From a virus, in IMG/VR virus record IMGVR_UViG_3300046454_000555, positions 1 through 56,045 of that record: a stretch of DNA of 56,045 nt, one strand, 5' to 3'. The notes beneath the pieces were generated by a model. The model was not told the DNA's origin. It was given only the letters and a program-made list of their open reading frames with translations, and ran no database searches. How positions within the stretch are numbered: the stretch's first letter is position 1; every line of letters begins with the position of its first letter. Made by a program: the position numbers and the translations under genes. Positions 21,909 to 31,028 of this stretch are shown here, one piece after another.

Positions 21909-22321
21909 TGGGCCTCAGCATTGGAGCGATAGGCACGTTTCTCGGCAGCCTTGGCGCCGAGAGCGCGCTGGTGCCGGTGGCGGATGCGGCGTTCGGTGAC
22001 CTGGCCGGCGGCATCTCGCTGACCGCCGCCGAGACGGCCGCTGGAGGTGCTTCCGCGGCGGGTTACGCCGCAGCAGGAGCGGCGGGAGGGTCGGGGCTGC
22101 TCGGCAAGGCGGGCGAGACCGCGGCCGGTGCTGCGGCATCGGCCGGAGTGACCAAGCTCCTCGCCCCCAAGCCGCCGACGATCCCGGGCGCGACGCCGAT
22201 GCCCGACCTGCAGGCGCAGGACGAAGCGAGGAAGCGCTCGATCGCCGAGCAGATGGCGCGCAGAGGCAGAGCCTCGACCATCCTCACCGATGCCCCGACC
22301 TCCGGCACGCTGGGAGGCTGA
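21908..22321 (+). CDS. Ala/Gly-rich small virion protein
   Basis: A 137-residue protein whose first 85 residues are almost all Ala/Gly/Ser/Leu and may insert in membranes, followed by a polar tail (PPTIPGATPMPDLQAQDEARKRSIAEQMARRGRASTIL). The RRGRASTIL ending is common in small proteins next to podovirus portals. Possibly an ejected or head-associated protein. Confidence 0.6.
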   Translation: MGLSIGAIGTFLGSLGAESALVPVADAAFGDLAGGISLTAAETAAGGASAAGYAAAGAAGGSGLLGKAGETAAGAAASAGVTKLLAPKPPTIPGATPMPDLQAQDEARKRSIAEQMARRGRASTILTDAPTSGTLGG

Positions 22322-22322
22322 G

Positions 22323-23966
22323 GTGAACATCAAGCAACTCAGCGAGACGATCGACGACCTCTTCACCAAGAAGATGTCGCTCACCTCCCTGCATCAGGAG
22401 GTCGCGGACCACTTCTATCCGGAGCGGGCGGACTTCACGATCAAGCGCGCATGGGGCAGCGACTTCGCCGCCAACCTGATGAGCTCGTACCCGGTCCAGT
22501 GCCGCAGAAACCTCGGCAACCAGTTCTCGACCATGCTGCGTCCGACGGCACGGCCGTGGTTTCACGTCCGGCGCCGGCACGAAGACCGCGACGGCGAGGA
22601 CACCGAGCTCAAGCAGTGGCTGGAATGGTTCGAGAAGGTCGAGCGCCGGACGATGTACGACCCCGGTTCTCTGTTCACCCGGGCGACCAAGGAAGGCGAC
22701 CACGACTACGCGGCCTTCGGCCAGTGCGTGATCTCGGTCGAGATGAACAAGCTCGCCAACGGCATCCTCTACCGCAACTGGCACCTGCGCGACTGCGCCT
22801 GGGCCGAGAACGAGCAGGGCAAGATCGGCACCGTTGGCCGACGCTGGAAGCCGACCGTGCAGACCCTTTGCCGGACCTTCAAGGACGTCCATCCCGAGGT
22901 CACGCGCGCCTGCGAGAAAAATCCCTTCGAGGAGATCGAGGTCGTCCACATGGTGGTCGATGCCGACATGTACGACCAGAAGACAGCGCTCCCACGCTGG
23001 TCGCTCTGGTACGACAAGGCCCACGACCACCTCATGGAGGCGACGCCGATCTGGGGCCGCCACTACGTCATCCCTCGCTGGCAGACGGTCTCGGGCTCGC
23101 AGTACAGCTACAGCCCGGCAACGGTCTGCGCGCTCCCGGATGCACGACTCCTCCAGGCGATGACCTACACGCTCCTCGAGGCAGGAGAGAAGGCCGCCAG
23201 TCCGCCGATGCTGGCGACCCAGAACGCGATCCGCTCCGACCTGGCGCTCTTTGCCGGAGGAGTGACCTGGGTGAGCGACGAGTACGACGAGAAGACCGGC
23301 GAAGCGCTCCGTCCCCTGAACCAGGACTTCCGGGGCTTCGAGTTCGGCGTCAACATGAACCAGGACACGCGGGCGATGCTGCACTCGGCGTTCTTCCTCG
23401 ATGCGCTGAAGCTACCGGAAAGAGCGCCCGAGATGACCGCCTACGAGGTCGGACAGCGGGTGCAGGAGTACATCCGAAACGCTCTGCCGCTCTTCGAGCC
23501 GATGGAGATGGACTACAACGCCTCGCTCTGCGACGAGACGTTCGACCTCCTGTGGAGAAACGGTGGTCTGGGCGATCCCCGGGCCTGGCCGAAGAAGCTC
23601 CGCGGTGCCGAGATCGACTTCACCTTCGAGAGCCCGCTGCACGACGCGATCGACCAGCAGAAGGGGCAGATCTTCCAGCAGGGCCAGGCCTTGATCGGCG
23701 CCGCAGTGGCGCTGGATCCGTCGTGCGGCTTCGTGCCCAAGGCCGAGGTGGCATTGAGGGACGCGCTCTCGGGCATCGGCTTCCCGGCCGACTGGATGAA
23801 CACCGAGGCCTTCGTCACCAAGGCCAAGGAGGCCAAGCAGGCCAACGACGCGCGCCAGGCGCAACTCGCGCAACTCGAGCAGGGCTCCAACATCGCCAAG
23901 AACATCGGCCAGTCGGGCCTGGCGCCTGCCACGGCGCCGAACGCGTCGAGTGCCGTTCCTGCATGA
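22323..23966 (+). CDS. Portal (head-tail connector) protein, T7 type
   Basis: A 547-residue protein of the podovirus head-to-tail connector family. The GTG start follows GGGAGG. Family segments: LSETIDDLFTKKMSLTSLHQEVADHFYPERADF, then RRNLGNQFSTMLRPTARPWFHVR, EGDHDYAAFGQCVISVEMN, SASPPMLATQNAI-type stretch, and MTAYEVGQRVQEYIRNALPLFEPMEMDY. It forms the DNA entry ring and fixes the short tail. This assigns the phage to the podovirus morphology. Confidence 0.9.
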   Translation: MNIKQLSETIDDLFTKKMSLTSLHQEVADHFYPERADFTIKRAWGSDFAANLMSSYPVQCRRNLGNQFSTMLRPTARPWFHVRRRHEDRDGEDTELKQWLEWFEKVERRTMYDPGSLFTRATKEGDHDYAAFGQCVISVEMNKLANGILYRNWHLRDCAWAENEQGKIGTVGRRWKPTVQTLCRTFKDVHPEVTRACEKNPFEEIEVVHMVVDADMYDQKTALPRWSLWYDKAHDHLMEATPIWGRHYVIPRWQTVSGSQYSYSPATVCALPDARLLQAMTYTLLEAGEKAASPPMLATQNAIRSDLALFAGGVTWVSDEYDEKTGEALRPLNQDFRGFEFGVNMNQDTRAMLHSAFFLDALKLPERAPEMTAYEVGQRVQEYIRNALPLFEPMEMDYNASLCDETFDLLWRNGGLGDPRAWPKKLRGAEIDFTFESPLHDAIDQQKGQIFQQGQALIGAAVALDPSCGFVPKAEVALRDALSGIGFPADWMNTEAFVTKAKEAKQANDARQAQLAQLEQGSNIAKNIGQSGLAPATAPNASSAVPA

Positions 23967-24241
23967 CCAAGGCCCTTCGAGCCCCCGCCAACGAGCCGGC
24001 GCCGATCAGCCTGTTCATGGCGACGGCCGCGCGAGCATTGGCAGAAGGACAGGCCTCGGAGCACCAGCAGAAGGAGCTCCTCCAGTGGCTGGTGCTGAAG
24101 GCCTGCGGGAAGAGCTATCCCCCCTACTTCACCGACCCGCATGACACCGCCTTCGCACTGGGGCGGCATTTCGTGGCAGACCAGATCAATGGCCTGCTGA
24201 CCGTGGACCTTGAACTCCTGAGGGGGAAGAAAGATGCCTGA
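23963..24241 (+). CDS. Small hypothetical protein between portal and scaffold
   Basis: A 92-residue helical protein (SLFMATAARALAEGQASEHQQKELLQWLVLKACGKSYPPYF, then FALGRHFVADQINGLLTVDLELL). Genes of similar size lie here in related podoviruses. Function unknown. Overlaps both neighbours. Confidence 0.65.
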   Translation: MTKALRAPANEPAPISLFMATAARALAEGQASEHQQKELLQWLVLKACGKSYPPYFTDPHDTAFALGRHFVADQINGLLTVDLELLRGKKDA

Positions 24242-25166
24242 AGAAATCGCCGCAGCGCCTGCCGCTGCACCCGCACCCGCGGCACCCGCGCCTGCTCCTG
24301 CTGCGGCGGCTCCTGCTCCTGCGCCTGCAGAGAGTCCCGCCCCCGCTCCCGCCCCCGTCGCCGCCGACTGGGCCGCCGACTGGCGCGACAAGATCGGTGG
24401 CACCGACGAGGCCTTCAGGAAGCAACTCGACCGCTTCGGCTCGCCGGTCGAGGTCGCCAAGTCCTGGCGTGCGCTGCAGGTCAAGCTCTCCTCCGGCGAC
24501 CTCAAGCCCGTCCTCGCCAAGGACGCCAAGCCCGAGGAGATCGCCGAGTACCGAAAGGCCCACGGCATCCCCGAGGCGGCCGACAAGTACGACCTGAAGG
24601 ACGTCAAGTTCGACGACGGCGACAAGCCGTTCGTGGCCGAGCTCCTGAAGTCTGCGCACGCCACCAACCAGACCCCGGAGCAGGTCCAGGCCAACCTCAA
24701 GACCTGGACCCAGATCAAGGCCCTGGCCTTCGAGCACCAGGCCGAGAGCGACCGCAACACGCAGACCAAGGCCGAGGACACGCTGCGCGCGGAGTGGGGC
24801 GCCGAGTACCGGCTGAACCGGAACCTGATCGACAACCTCCTGAACGGCTCGGGCGACCAGAAGCTGAAGGACCAGTTGCTCCATGGACGTCTTGCAGACG
24901 GCACGCCGATCGGGAGCTCTCCGGCGGCGCTCAAGATGCTGCTCGGCGTGGCGCTGGCCGCCAACCCGACCCGCACCCTCGTCCCGGGCGGCGACGCCAA
25001 CCCGCAGCTCGGCCTGAAGGAAGAGCTCGACAAGATCGCCAAGGTGCGCAGCGAGAACCGCGCCGCCTACACCAAGGACGACAAGATGCAGGCGCGCGAG
25101 CGCGACCTCATCAATGCGGCGGTGAGCCAGGGCTTCATGGACTCGCAGGGGAACTGGAAGAAGTAG
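24234..25166 (+). CDS. Capsid scaffolding protein
   Basis: A 310-residue protein starting with an Ala/Pro repeat tail (about residues 6-42), then ADWAADWRDKIGGTDEAFRKQLDRFGSPVEVAKSWRALQVKLSSGDLK and a charged helical body, the standard composition of podovirus scaffolds placed between portal and capsid. It organises coat assembly and is absent from mature heads. AGGGGGAA precedes the ATG. Confidence 0.82.
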   Translation: MPEEIAAAPAAAPAPAAPAPAPAAAAPAPAPAESPAPAPAPVAADWAADWRDKIGGTDEAFRKQLDRFGSPVEVAKSWRALQVKLSSGDLKPVLAKDAKPEEIAEYRKAHGIPEAADKYDLKDVKFDDGDKPFVAELLKSAHATNQTPEQVQANLKTWTQIKALAFEHQAESDRNTQTKAEDTLRAEWGAEYRLNRNLIDNLLNGSGDQKLKDQLLHGRLADGTPIGSSPAALKMLLGVALAANPTRTLVPGGDANPQLGLKEELDKIAKVRSENRAAYTKDDKMQARERDLINAAVSQGFMDSQGNWKK

Positions 25167-25180
25167 CGATTCTGCTCATA

Positions 25181-25213
25181 GGCGACCCGAGTTCTGGACG
25201 ACGGCGGGTCGCC
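25181..25213. other. Strong hairpin between scaffold and capsid genes
   Basis: GGCGACCCG, 15-base loop, CGGGTCGCC: a perfect 9-bp GC stem right after the scaffold stop. No T-run follows, so it may act as a 3' stability element or attenuator that lets capsid mRNA differ from scaffold mRNA. The rest of the 187-bp gap has a second GC-rich palindrome (about 25246-25273) and two copies of GGACAACCCGA (25277 and 25300). Confidence 0.6.
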
Positions 25214-25353
25214 TGCCGCATATTGCCAATCGTTACCAGTAGCTAGGCCCCCGATGGCGGGCCGTCGGCCCCGCGAGGACAACCCGACGATGCCATGACG
25301 GACAACCCGAGGCGAATGGTTGATTTCGATCAATCCTCTTCGGGAGAATCGCC

Positions 25354-26208
25354 TTGGCAGATTCAGCGTTCCAGATCCAGTACCGCCAGGAGTTCATCCA
25401 GGCGTTCGAGCAGCACGGTTCCTTCCTCAAGGAAACGGTCACCACCGAGGCGGTGATCAAGGGCAACCAGGCTGTCTTCCTCGTCGCCGGCTCCGGCGGC
25501 GCAAGCGCGGTGACGCGCGGCATCGGCGGCCGCATCCCGGCACGCGTCGACAGCAACACCCAGAACACCTGCACGCTGCAAGAGTGGCATGACCTGGTGA
25601 GGAAGGACGGCTTCAACGTCTTCGCCTCGCAGGGCAATCAGAAGGCCATCATGCAGATGACCACGATGGCGGTGATCAACCGGCTGATCGACAGCCTGAT
25701 CATCACCCAGCTCAACACCGCGACCGTCGGCATCGGCACCGCGGCGGTGACGCTGCCGACCTTCTCGCTGGTCCAGAACGGCCTGGTCAAGCTCGGCAAC
25801 GCCGCCGTGCCGATGGACTCGAACATCACGCTGCTCTGCCAGCCGTCGTTCCTGGCCTACCTCGAGCAGGCGACCGAGTTCTCGAACGCGCAGTACGTCG
25901 ACATCAAGCCGATGGCCGGCGCCAACAACGCCTCGTGGCGCGACAAGCCTGCTGCCTACCGCTGGAGAAACCTGCTGATCATGGCGCACCCCAACCTTCC
26001 GGGGCGCGGCACCACGAGCGAGAAGAGCTTCCTCTACCACAAGGTCGCGGCGGGCTTCGCCGCCGACACGGGCGGCATGCAGACCCCGGTGGGCTACGAG
26101 GAGGAGCAGGACTACTCCTGGGCGCGGGCCACGGTCTACGCGGGCGCGCTCCTGCTGCAGAACTCCGGCGTCGTGGTGATCACGCACGACGGCTCGGCTT
26201 ACGCCTGA
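25354..26208 (+). CDS. Major capsid protein
   Basis: A 284-residue protein, TTG start 25354 with CGGGAGA 6 bases upstream. Segments such as FQIQYRQEFIQAFEQHGSFLKETV, NTCTLQEWHDLVRKDGFNVFASQGNQ and FLYHKVAAGFAADTGGMQ fit podovirus capsid proteins with the HK97-type fold. Position after the scaffold and its own leader region support it. It is expected to be the most abundant virion protein. Confidence 0.82.
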   Translation: MADSAFQIQYRQEFIQAFEQHGSFLKETVTTEAVIKGNQAVFLVAGSGGASAVTRGIGGRIPARVDSNTQNTCTLQEWHDLVRKDGFNVFASQGNQKAIMQMTTMAVINRLIDSLIITQLNTATVGIGTAAVTLPTFSLVQNGLVKLGNAAVPMDSNITLLCQPSFLAYLEQATEFSNAQYVDIKPMAGANNASWRDKPAAYRWRNLLIMAHPNLPGRGTTSEKSFLYHKVAAGFAADTGGMQTPVGYEEEQDYSWARATVYAGALLLQNSGVVVITHDGSAYA

Positions 26209-26224
26209 ACGAGGAGAACCACAC

Positions 26225-26617
26225 ATGTCCTACTACGGCACCACGCAGCTTTCATCGCTGGTCAACCCGCCGCGCCAACTGGTCGCGGGGATCGCCAACG
26301 TCCCCGCGCTCACCGGCTCGACCGCCTACCTCACCACCCAGGGCTCGACCGCGGCATTCGCCCAAGGCCCGGGCAACGCGGGCGGCGGCCTCTGGTACTA
26401 CTGCTCGACGAACACGTCGACCGAGGCCCAGGCGACGAACTTCTTCAGCGACGGCTTCTACCTCGGCATGCGCCCGGGCGACATCGTGATGGGCGTGAGC
26501 TTCACCTCGCTCGGCTCGTCGGTCACGACATGGCTCGGCGCGGTCACGGTGGTCTCGACGGCAGGCGCGCAGTTGTCTACCGGCTCAGTGATGAGCTCGT
26601 CGTTCAACTCGTCTTGA
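26225..26617 (+). CDS. Head decoration or minor capsid protein
   Basis: A 130-residue β-rich protein with many Ser/Thr/Gly (VPALTGSTAYLTTQGSTAAFAQGPGN ... DGFYLGMRPGDIVMGVSFTSLGSS). GAGGAG lies upstream of the ATG. It sits directly after the capsid gene and before a strong terminator, so it is expressed with the capsid. Decoration role is by position. Confidence 0.65.
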   Translation: MSYYGTTQLSSLVNPPRQLVAGIANVPALTGSTAYLTTQGSTAAFAQGPGNAGGGLWYYCSTNTSTEAQATNFFSDGFYLGMRPGDIVMGVSFTSLGSSVTTWLGAVTVVSTAGAQLSTGSVMSSSFNSS

Positions 26618-26638
26618 TCGCTGGGGCCATCCAGTAGC

Positions 26639-26673
26639 GGGCGCGCCCTTCGCAAAGGGGCGCGCCCTTTTTT
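26639..26673 (+). terminator. Intrinsic terminator after the capsid genes
   Basis: A GC-rich stem (GGGCGCGCCCTT ... AAGGGGCGCGCCC) with a short loop, followed by six T. It is the clearest rho-independent terminator in the window. It separates head genes from the tail/ejection genes, which then need readthrough or their own promoter. Confidence 0.9.
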
Positions 26674-26694
26674 CAAACCACAAGAGGAGTGGAC

Positions 26695-27141
26695 ATGGAA
26701 GAACAGAAGCGAATCGCACCGGCGCCGATCGACCAGCGCAGGTTCTCGCTCGCGGAGCACACCCGGCAGGACTTCACCTGCAACGCCGCCGACGGCACCA
26801 CCGTCGAGGACATCCTGAAGACCGAGTACTGGTCGCATGTCGGAGCGCTCCTGCAGCCGCTGGACCGGATCGAGGTCCGCCACGAGTTCGGCTCGTGGAT
26901 CGCCGAGTGCGTGGTCCTCTCCTGCGGGAAGAACTGGGCCAAGCTCAAGCTCCTGCAGAAGTACGACCTCGAGGTCATCGCCAAGAGCGACGACTCGCTC
27001 GAGTACCGGATCGAGCACAAGGGCGCGCAGCACAAGTGGTCGGCGATCCGCATCCGCGACAACGAGATCGTCCAGAGCGGCTTCCAGAACAAGTCCGCCG
27101 CCGAGGGCTGGCTGAAGAACCACGAGGCGGCCACCGCTTGA
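26695..27141 (+). CDS. Hypothetical structural-region protein
   Basis: A 148-residue protein; ATG 26695 follows GAGGAG. Mixed α/β (DILKTEYWSHVGALLQPLDRIEVRHEFGSWIAECVVLSCGKNWAKLKLLQKYDLEVI). A short protein at this position is common in related podoviruses, without a known role. First gene after the terminator. Confidence 0.65.
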   Translation: MEEQKRIAPAPIDQRRFSLAEHTRQDFTCNAADGTTVEDILKTEYWSHVGALLQPLDRIEVRHEFGSWIAECVVLSCGKNWAKLKLLQKYDLEVIAKSDDSLEYRIEHKGAQHKWSAIRIRDNEIVQSGFQNKSAAEGWLKNHEAATA

Positions 27142-27142
27142 G

Positions 27143-27787
27143 ATGGCCTCGCAACTCTCGCTCTACAACGGCGCGCTGCTGCTCGTCGGGGAGAGGTTCC
27201 TCGAGTCGCTGACCGAGGAGTGCGAGCCGCGCCGGCTGCTCGACTTCCTGTGGAGCGCGGGCGCCCTGAAGCACTGCCTGGAGCGCGGCCAGTGGCACTT
27301 CGCCATGCGCACGGTCCAGATCGACTACGACCCGAGCATCGAGCCGCCGTTCGGCTATCGACGGGCCTTCCAGAAGCCCGACGACTGGGTCTTCACCTCG
27401 GGCCTGTGCTCCGACGAGTTCTTCCGCTCGCCGCTCACCCGCTACATCGACGAGGCCGGCTTCTGGTACGCCGACCTCGACACGCTCTACGTTCGATTCG
27501 TCTCCGACGACCTCGCCTACGGGATGAACCTCGCGGGCTGGCCGGAGACCTTTCGCGAGTACGTCGAGGCCTACTTCGCCTCGCGCATCGTCGCCAAGCT
27601 CTCCGACTCCGAAGAAGAAGAGAAGGAGATGCACGCGCTGGCGCAGGAGCGACTGAAGATCGCCCTCAGCGCGGCGGCGATGGCGCAGGGGACGGCCTTT
27701 CCGGCGCAGGGCTCGTGGAGCGCCGCGCGGAACCGCTACCCCAACCGTCGTGATGGCGGCAACCGCAGCGGCCCGCTCATCGGATGA
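27143..27787 (+). CDS. Tail tubular protein A (gatekeeper)
   Basis: A 214-residue protein of the T7 gp11 type: LSLYNGALLLVGERFLESLTEECEPRRLLDFLWSAGALKHCLERGQWHFAMRTV, the typical opening. It forms the ring under the portal that holds the nozzle. Followed with a 4-bp overlap by the tail tubular B gene. Confidence 0.85.
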   Translation: MASQLSLYNGALLLVGERFLESLTEECEPRRLLDFLWSAGALKHCLERGQWHFAMRTVQIDYDPSIEPPFGYRRAFQKPDDWVFTSGLCSDEFFRSPLTRYIDEAGFWYADLDTLYVRFVSDDLAYGMNLAGWPETFREYVEAYFASRIVAKLSDSEEEEKEMHALAQERLKIALSAAAMAQGTAFPAQGSWSAARNRYPNRRDGGNRSGPLIG

Positions 27788-30489
27788 GAGAGAAGAACTC
27801 CCTCGTGAGCCTGAACCGGGGCATCGTGTCCCGGCTCGGCCTCGCGCGGATCGACCTCAAGCGCCTGGCGCTCGGTGCGGAGGTGATGACGAACTGGATG
27901 CCTCGTGTTCTGGGGGCGATGAGCCTGCGGGTCGGCTGGAAGTACCTGCTGGCGCCGCTCGGCAAGCCGCGCTATGTGAAGTTCATCTTCTCGACCAGCG
28001 ACACCGCCCTGGTGGAGCTCACCCACCTGGCGGCGCGGATCGTCATCAACGACGTCCTCCTGACCCGCCCCGCGGTCGCGACGACGGTCACCAACGGCGC
28101 CTTCGCCACCGACCTCACCGGCTGGACCGACAGCGACGACAGCGGCGCCGCGTCGACCTGGGCGGCCCCGCACTTCATGCAGCTCATCGGCAATGGAACA
28201 GCACGGGCGATGCGCGACCAGCAGGTCACCTGCCTGAACGCCGGCGTCGAGCATGCCCTCAGAATCGTCGTCGCGCGCGGCCCGGTCACCCTCAGCGTCG
28301 GTGCTGCGCAGGGGAGCGACTCGCTGGTCAAGGAGACCACGCTCTACAGCGGCACACACTCGATCTCGCTCGTTCCTGCGGGCAACTTCTGGATCCGCTT
28401 CGCGAGCACGCAGGTGCCCGCGGTCTGGGTCTCCAACTGCACCGTCGAGCCGGCCGGGATCGTCACCCTGCCGACGCCCTGGACCTCGAGCAACCTCGTC
28501 AACGTCAGGACCGACCAGTCGGGCGACGTGATCTTCGCCGCCTGCGCCGGCCTTCAGCAGCGGCGGATCGAGCGCCGCGGCGTCCACCCTGGCGGCAGGT
28601 CCTGGTCGGTGGCCCTCTACTCGCCCGCCAACGGGCCGTTCCAGATCCAGAACATCACGCCGACGACGCTCACCCCGAGTGCGATCACCGGCAACATCGC
28701 CATCACCTCGTCGGTGCCGTACTTCAAGACGAGCCACGTCGGCGCGCTCTTCAGCCTCACCTCGGTGGGCCAGATCACGACCGCGACCGCCGGAGCACCC
28801 AGCGTGGCGACGCCGAGCATCCGGGTGAGCGGGGTCTCCGACAGCCGGGCCTTCAGTTGGGAGATCACGGGCTTCGGCACGGCGACGATCGACCTGCAGC
28901 GCTCCTACGACAACCTGACCTGGGTCAACACCGGTGGCGGCTTCACCTTCACCGCCAACAACACCGGAAGCCTCAACGACACCCTCACCAACCAGATCGT
29001 CTACTACCGGCTGAACGCGACCGCGTGGGTCTCGGGCGAGATCGTGATGACGATGCGCTACTCGGGCGGCTCGATCCGCGGCGTGGTGCGGGTCACCGAC
29101 TTCTCGGACTCGAGCACCGTCGGCGCGGAGGTCCTGGTGGCTCTTGGCGGGACCACCGCCAACACCGTCTGGCAGGAGGGCCAGTGGTCCGACCTGAAGG
29201 GCTGGCCGACCGCGGTGCGACTGCACGAGGGGCGCCTCTGGTGGGCCGGGCAGAACGGCATCTGGGGCTCGATCTCGGATGCCTACGACAGCTACGACGA
29301 GACCTTCCTGGGCGATGCCGGACCGATCAACCGGACCATCGGCTCGGGGCCGGTGGACACGATCAACTGGCTGCTCTCGATGAGAGGCCTCCTGATGGGC
29401 GCGCAGGGGTCGGAACTGACCGCTCGCTCCTCGTCGCTCGACGAGCCGCTGACGCCGACCAACTTCAACGTCAAGACCCCCTCGACGCAGGGCTCCGGGT
29501 CGGTCGAGGCGCTGAAGGTCGACCAGATGGGCTACTTCGTCAACCGAAGCCTGAACAAGGTCTACGAGCTCGCCTTCGACATCCGCTCCTACGACTACAC
29601 CTCCAACGACCTCATGGCGATCGTCCCCGACCTTGCGGCTGCGGGGATCGTCCGGATCGACGTCCAGCGCCAACCCGACACGCGCATCCACTGCGTGCTC
29701 GCCGACGGGACCGCGATCGTCGGCGTGATGGACAAGATGGAAGAGGTCCTCGCCTGGGTGAAGGTGACGACGCTCGGCGCGATCGAGGACGTGGTGATCC
29801 TGCCGGCGCTCGCCGGCAACATCGACGACCAGATCTACTACGTCGTCAACCGCACCATCCGGGGCCAGCCGGTGCGCTACCTCGAGAAGTGGGCGCAGGA
29901 GGTCGACTGCCGCGGCGACAAGCCGCTCTGCAACCTCGGCGACGCCTACCTCAGCTACTCGGGCGCGCCGGTCACGACCGTCTCCGCACCCCACCTCGAG
30001 GGCCAGCAGGTCACCGTCTGGGCCGACGGCCAGGACGTCGGCACCGACGACTCGGCCCGCCCCTGGACGCAGCGCTATTCGATCGCGGGCGGCAACCTCA
30101 CCCCTCCGTTGGCGAAGGCGGCCTCGAACATCGTCGTCGCGCTGCCTGTCGTGGCGCCCTTCAAGAGCGTCAAGCTCGGCCAGTTGACGCAGCAGGGCAC
30201 GCCCCTGAACGTCCAGAAGAAGGTGATCAAGGTCGGCTTCGTGGCCGCCGACATCCACCCCAGGGGGCTGAAGTTCGGCGACACGCTCGACGACACGGGC
30301 TCGCACCGGATGGACGACATGCCGGCGATGGAGTCGGGCGCTCCCGTCAAGGGAATGCGCGCCGCCTACGACGAAAACATGATCCCGTTTCCCGGGACGT
30401 GGTCGACCGACGTGCGCGTCTGCCTGCAGGCGCAGTCGCCCCGGCCTGCCACGGTCCTCGGCATCACCTACGACGTCTCGGTGTACTGA
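27784..30489 (+). CDS. Tail tubular protein B (nozzle)
   Basis: A 901-residue protein of the T7 gp12/nozzle type. N-terminus: LNRGIVSRLGLARIDLKRLALGAEVMTNWMPRVLGAMSLRVGWKYL; the middle contains long β domains; the end has SLDEPLTPTNFNVKTPSTQGSG and VDQMGYFVNRSLNKVYELAFD, conserved in this family. It makes the distal tube of the short tail. A 856-residue ORF on the opposite strand over the same stretch is a GC-bias shadow. Confidence 0.85.
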   Translation: MREKNSLVSLNRGIVSRLGLARIDLKRLALGAEVMTNWMPRVLGAMSLRVGWKYLLAPLGKPRYVKFIFSTSDTALVELTHLAARIVINDVLLTRPAVATTVTNGAFATDLTGWTDSDDSGAASTWAAPHFMQLIGNGTARAMRDQQVTCLNAGVEHALRIVVARGPVTLSVGAAQGSDSLVKETTLYSGTHSISLVPAGNFWIRFASTQVPAVWVSNCTVEPAGIVTLPTPWTSSNLVNVRTDQSGDVIFAACAGLQQRRIERRGVHPGGRSWSVALYSPANGPFQIQNITPTTLTPSAITGNIAITSSVPYFKTSHVGALFSLTSVGQITTATAGAPSVATPSIRVSGVSDSRAFSWEITGFGTATIDLQRSYDNLTWVNTGGGFTFTANNTGSLNDTLTNQIVYYRLNATAWVSGEIVMTMRYSGGSIRGVVRVTDFSDSSTVGAEVLVALGGTTANTVWQEGQWSDLKGWPTAVRLHEGRLWWAGQNGIWGSISDAYDSYDETFLGDAGPINRTIGSGPVDTINWLLSMRGLLMGAQGSELTARSSSLDEPLTPTNFNVKTPSTQGSGSVEALKVDQMGYFVNRSLNKVYELAFDIRSYDYTSNDLMAIVPDLAAAGIVRIDVQRQPDTRIHCVLADGTAIVGVMDKMEEVLAWVKVTTLGAIEDVVILPALAGNIDDQIYYVVNRTIRGQPVRYLEKWAQEVDCRGDKPLCNLGDAYLSYSGAPVTTVSAPHLEGQQVTVWADGQDVGTDDSARPWTQRYSIAGGNLTPPLAKAASNIVVALPVVAPFKSVKLGQLTQQGTPLNVQKKVIKVGFVAADIHPRGLKFGDTLDDTGSHRMDDMPAMESGAPVKGMRAAYDENMIPFPGTWSTDVRVCLQAQSPRPATVLGITYDVSVY

Positions 30490-31028
30490 TGAGCGCGCTC
30501 GACGACCTCATCGCCCAGAACACGCAGGGCTTCAACATCGACGCCTTCGGGCGCGTGATCGGCGCCGCAAGTCACTTCTCGTTCGGCCAGACGGCTGCTG
30601 CGGGGGAGACCTTCCAGGCCAACCAGTTGCGCCAGGAGGCCAGCAACGCCGCCGGCACCGGGCAGAGGCAGTCGCAGGACACCCAACTGCAGAGCCAGTA
30701 CATCGCCTCGCGCGCACTGGCGGTTGCGGCCGCAGGGGGCGGCGGGGCGTCCGATCCCGGCGTGGTGAGCCTGATGGCCCGAAACGCGCAGGTCGGCGCC
30801 TACAAGCAGTCGGTGGCGCTCTACCAGGGCCAGGACAAGGCCCGGGCGCTCGGACTTTCTGCGGCCGCGCATGACTACCAGGGCAAGGAGATCGCCTTCA
30901 ACAGCGACCTCGTCGCCGGATCGCAGACCTTCGGCGCGGCCACGACCTTGATGTCGCGCGACGCGAGCAATGCCTCCCTCTACAAGCGCTTCGGCGGCGG
31001 GATGCCGTCGATGCCGGTGGAGCAGTGA
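30489..31028 (+). CDS. Internal virion protein, small
   Basis: A 179-residue Ala/Gln-rich helical protein (FQANQLRQEASNAAGTGQRQSQDTQLQSQYIASRALAVAAAGG). In T7-like phages an internal core protein of this kind (gp14) lies right here and is ejected into the cell envelope. TGATG junctions on both sides. Confidence 0.72.
   Translation: MSALDDLIAQNTQGFNIDAFGRVIGAASHFSFGQTAAAGETFQANQLRQEASNAAGTGQRQSQDTQLQSQYIASRALAVAAAGGGGASDPGVVSLMARNAQVGAYKQSVALYQGQDKARALGLSAAAHDYQGKEIAFNSDLVAGSQTFGAATTLMSRDASNASLYKRFGGGMPSMPVEQ

Noticed and set aside
27736-30306. 856-codon minus-strand ORF opposite the nozzle gene
   Set aside because: Arg/Asp/Val/Gly-rich shadow of the tail tubular B gene with no motifs.
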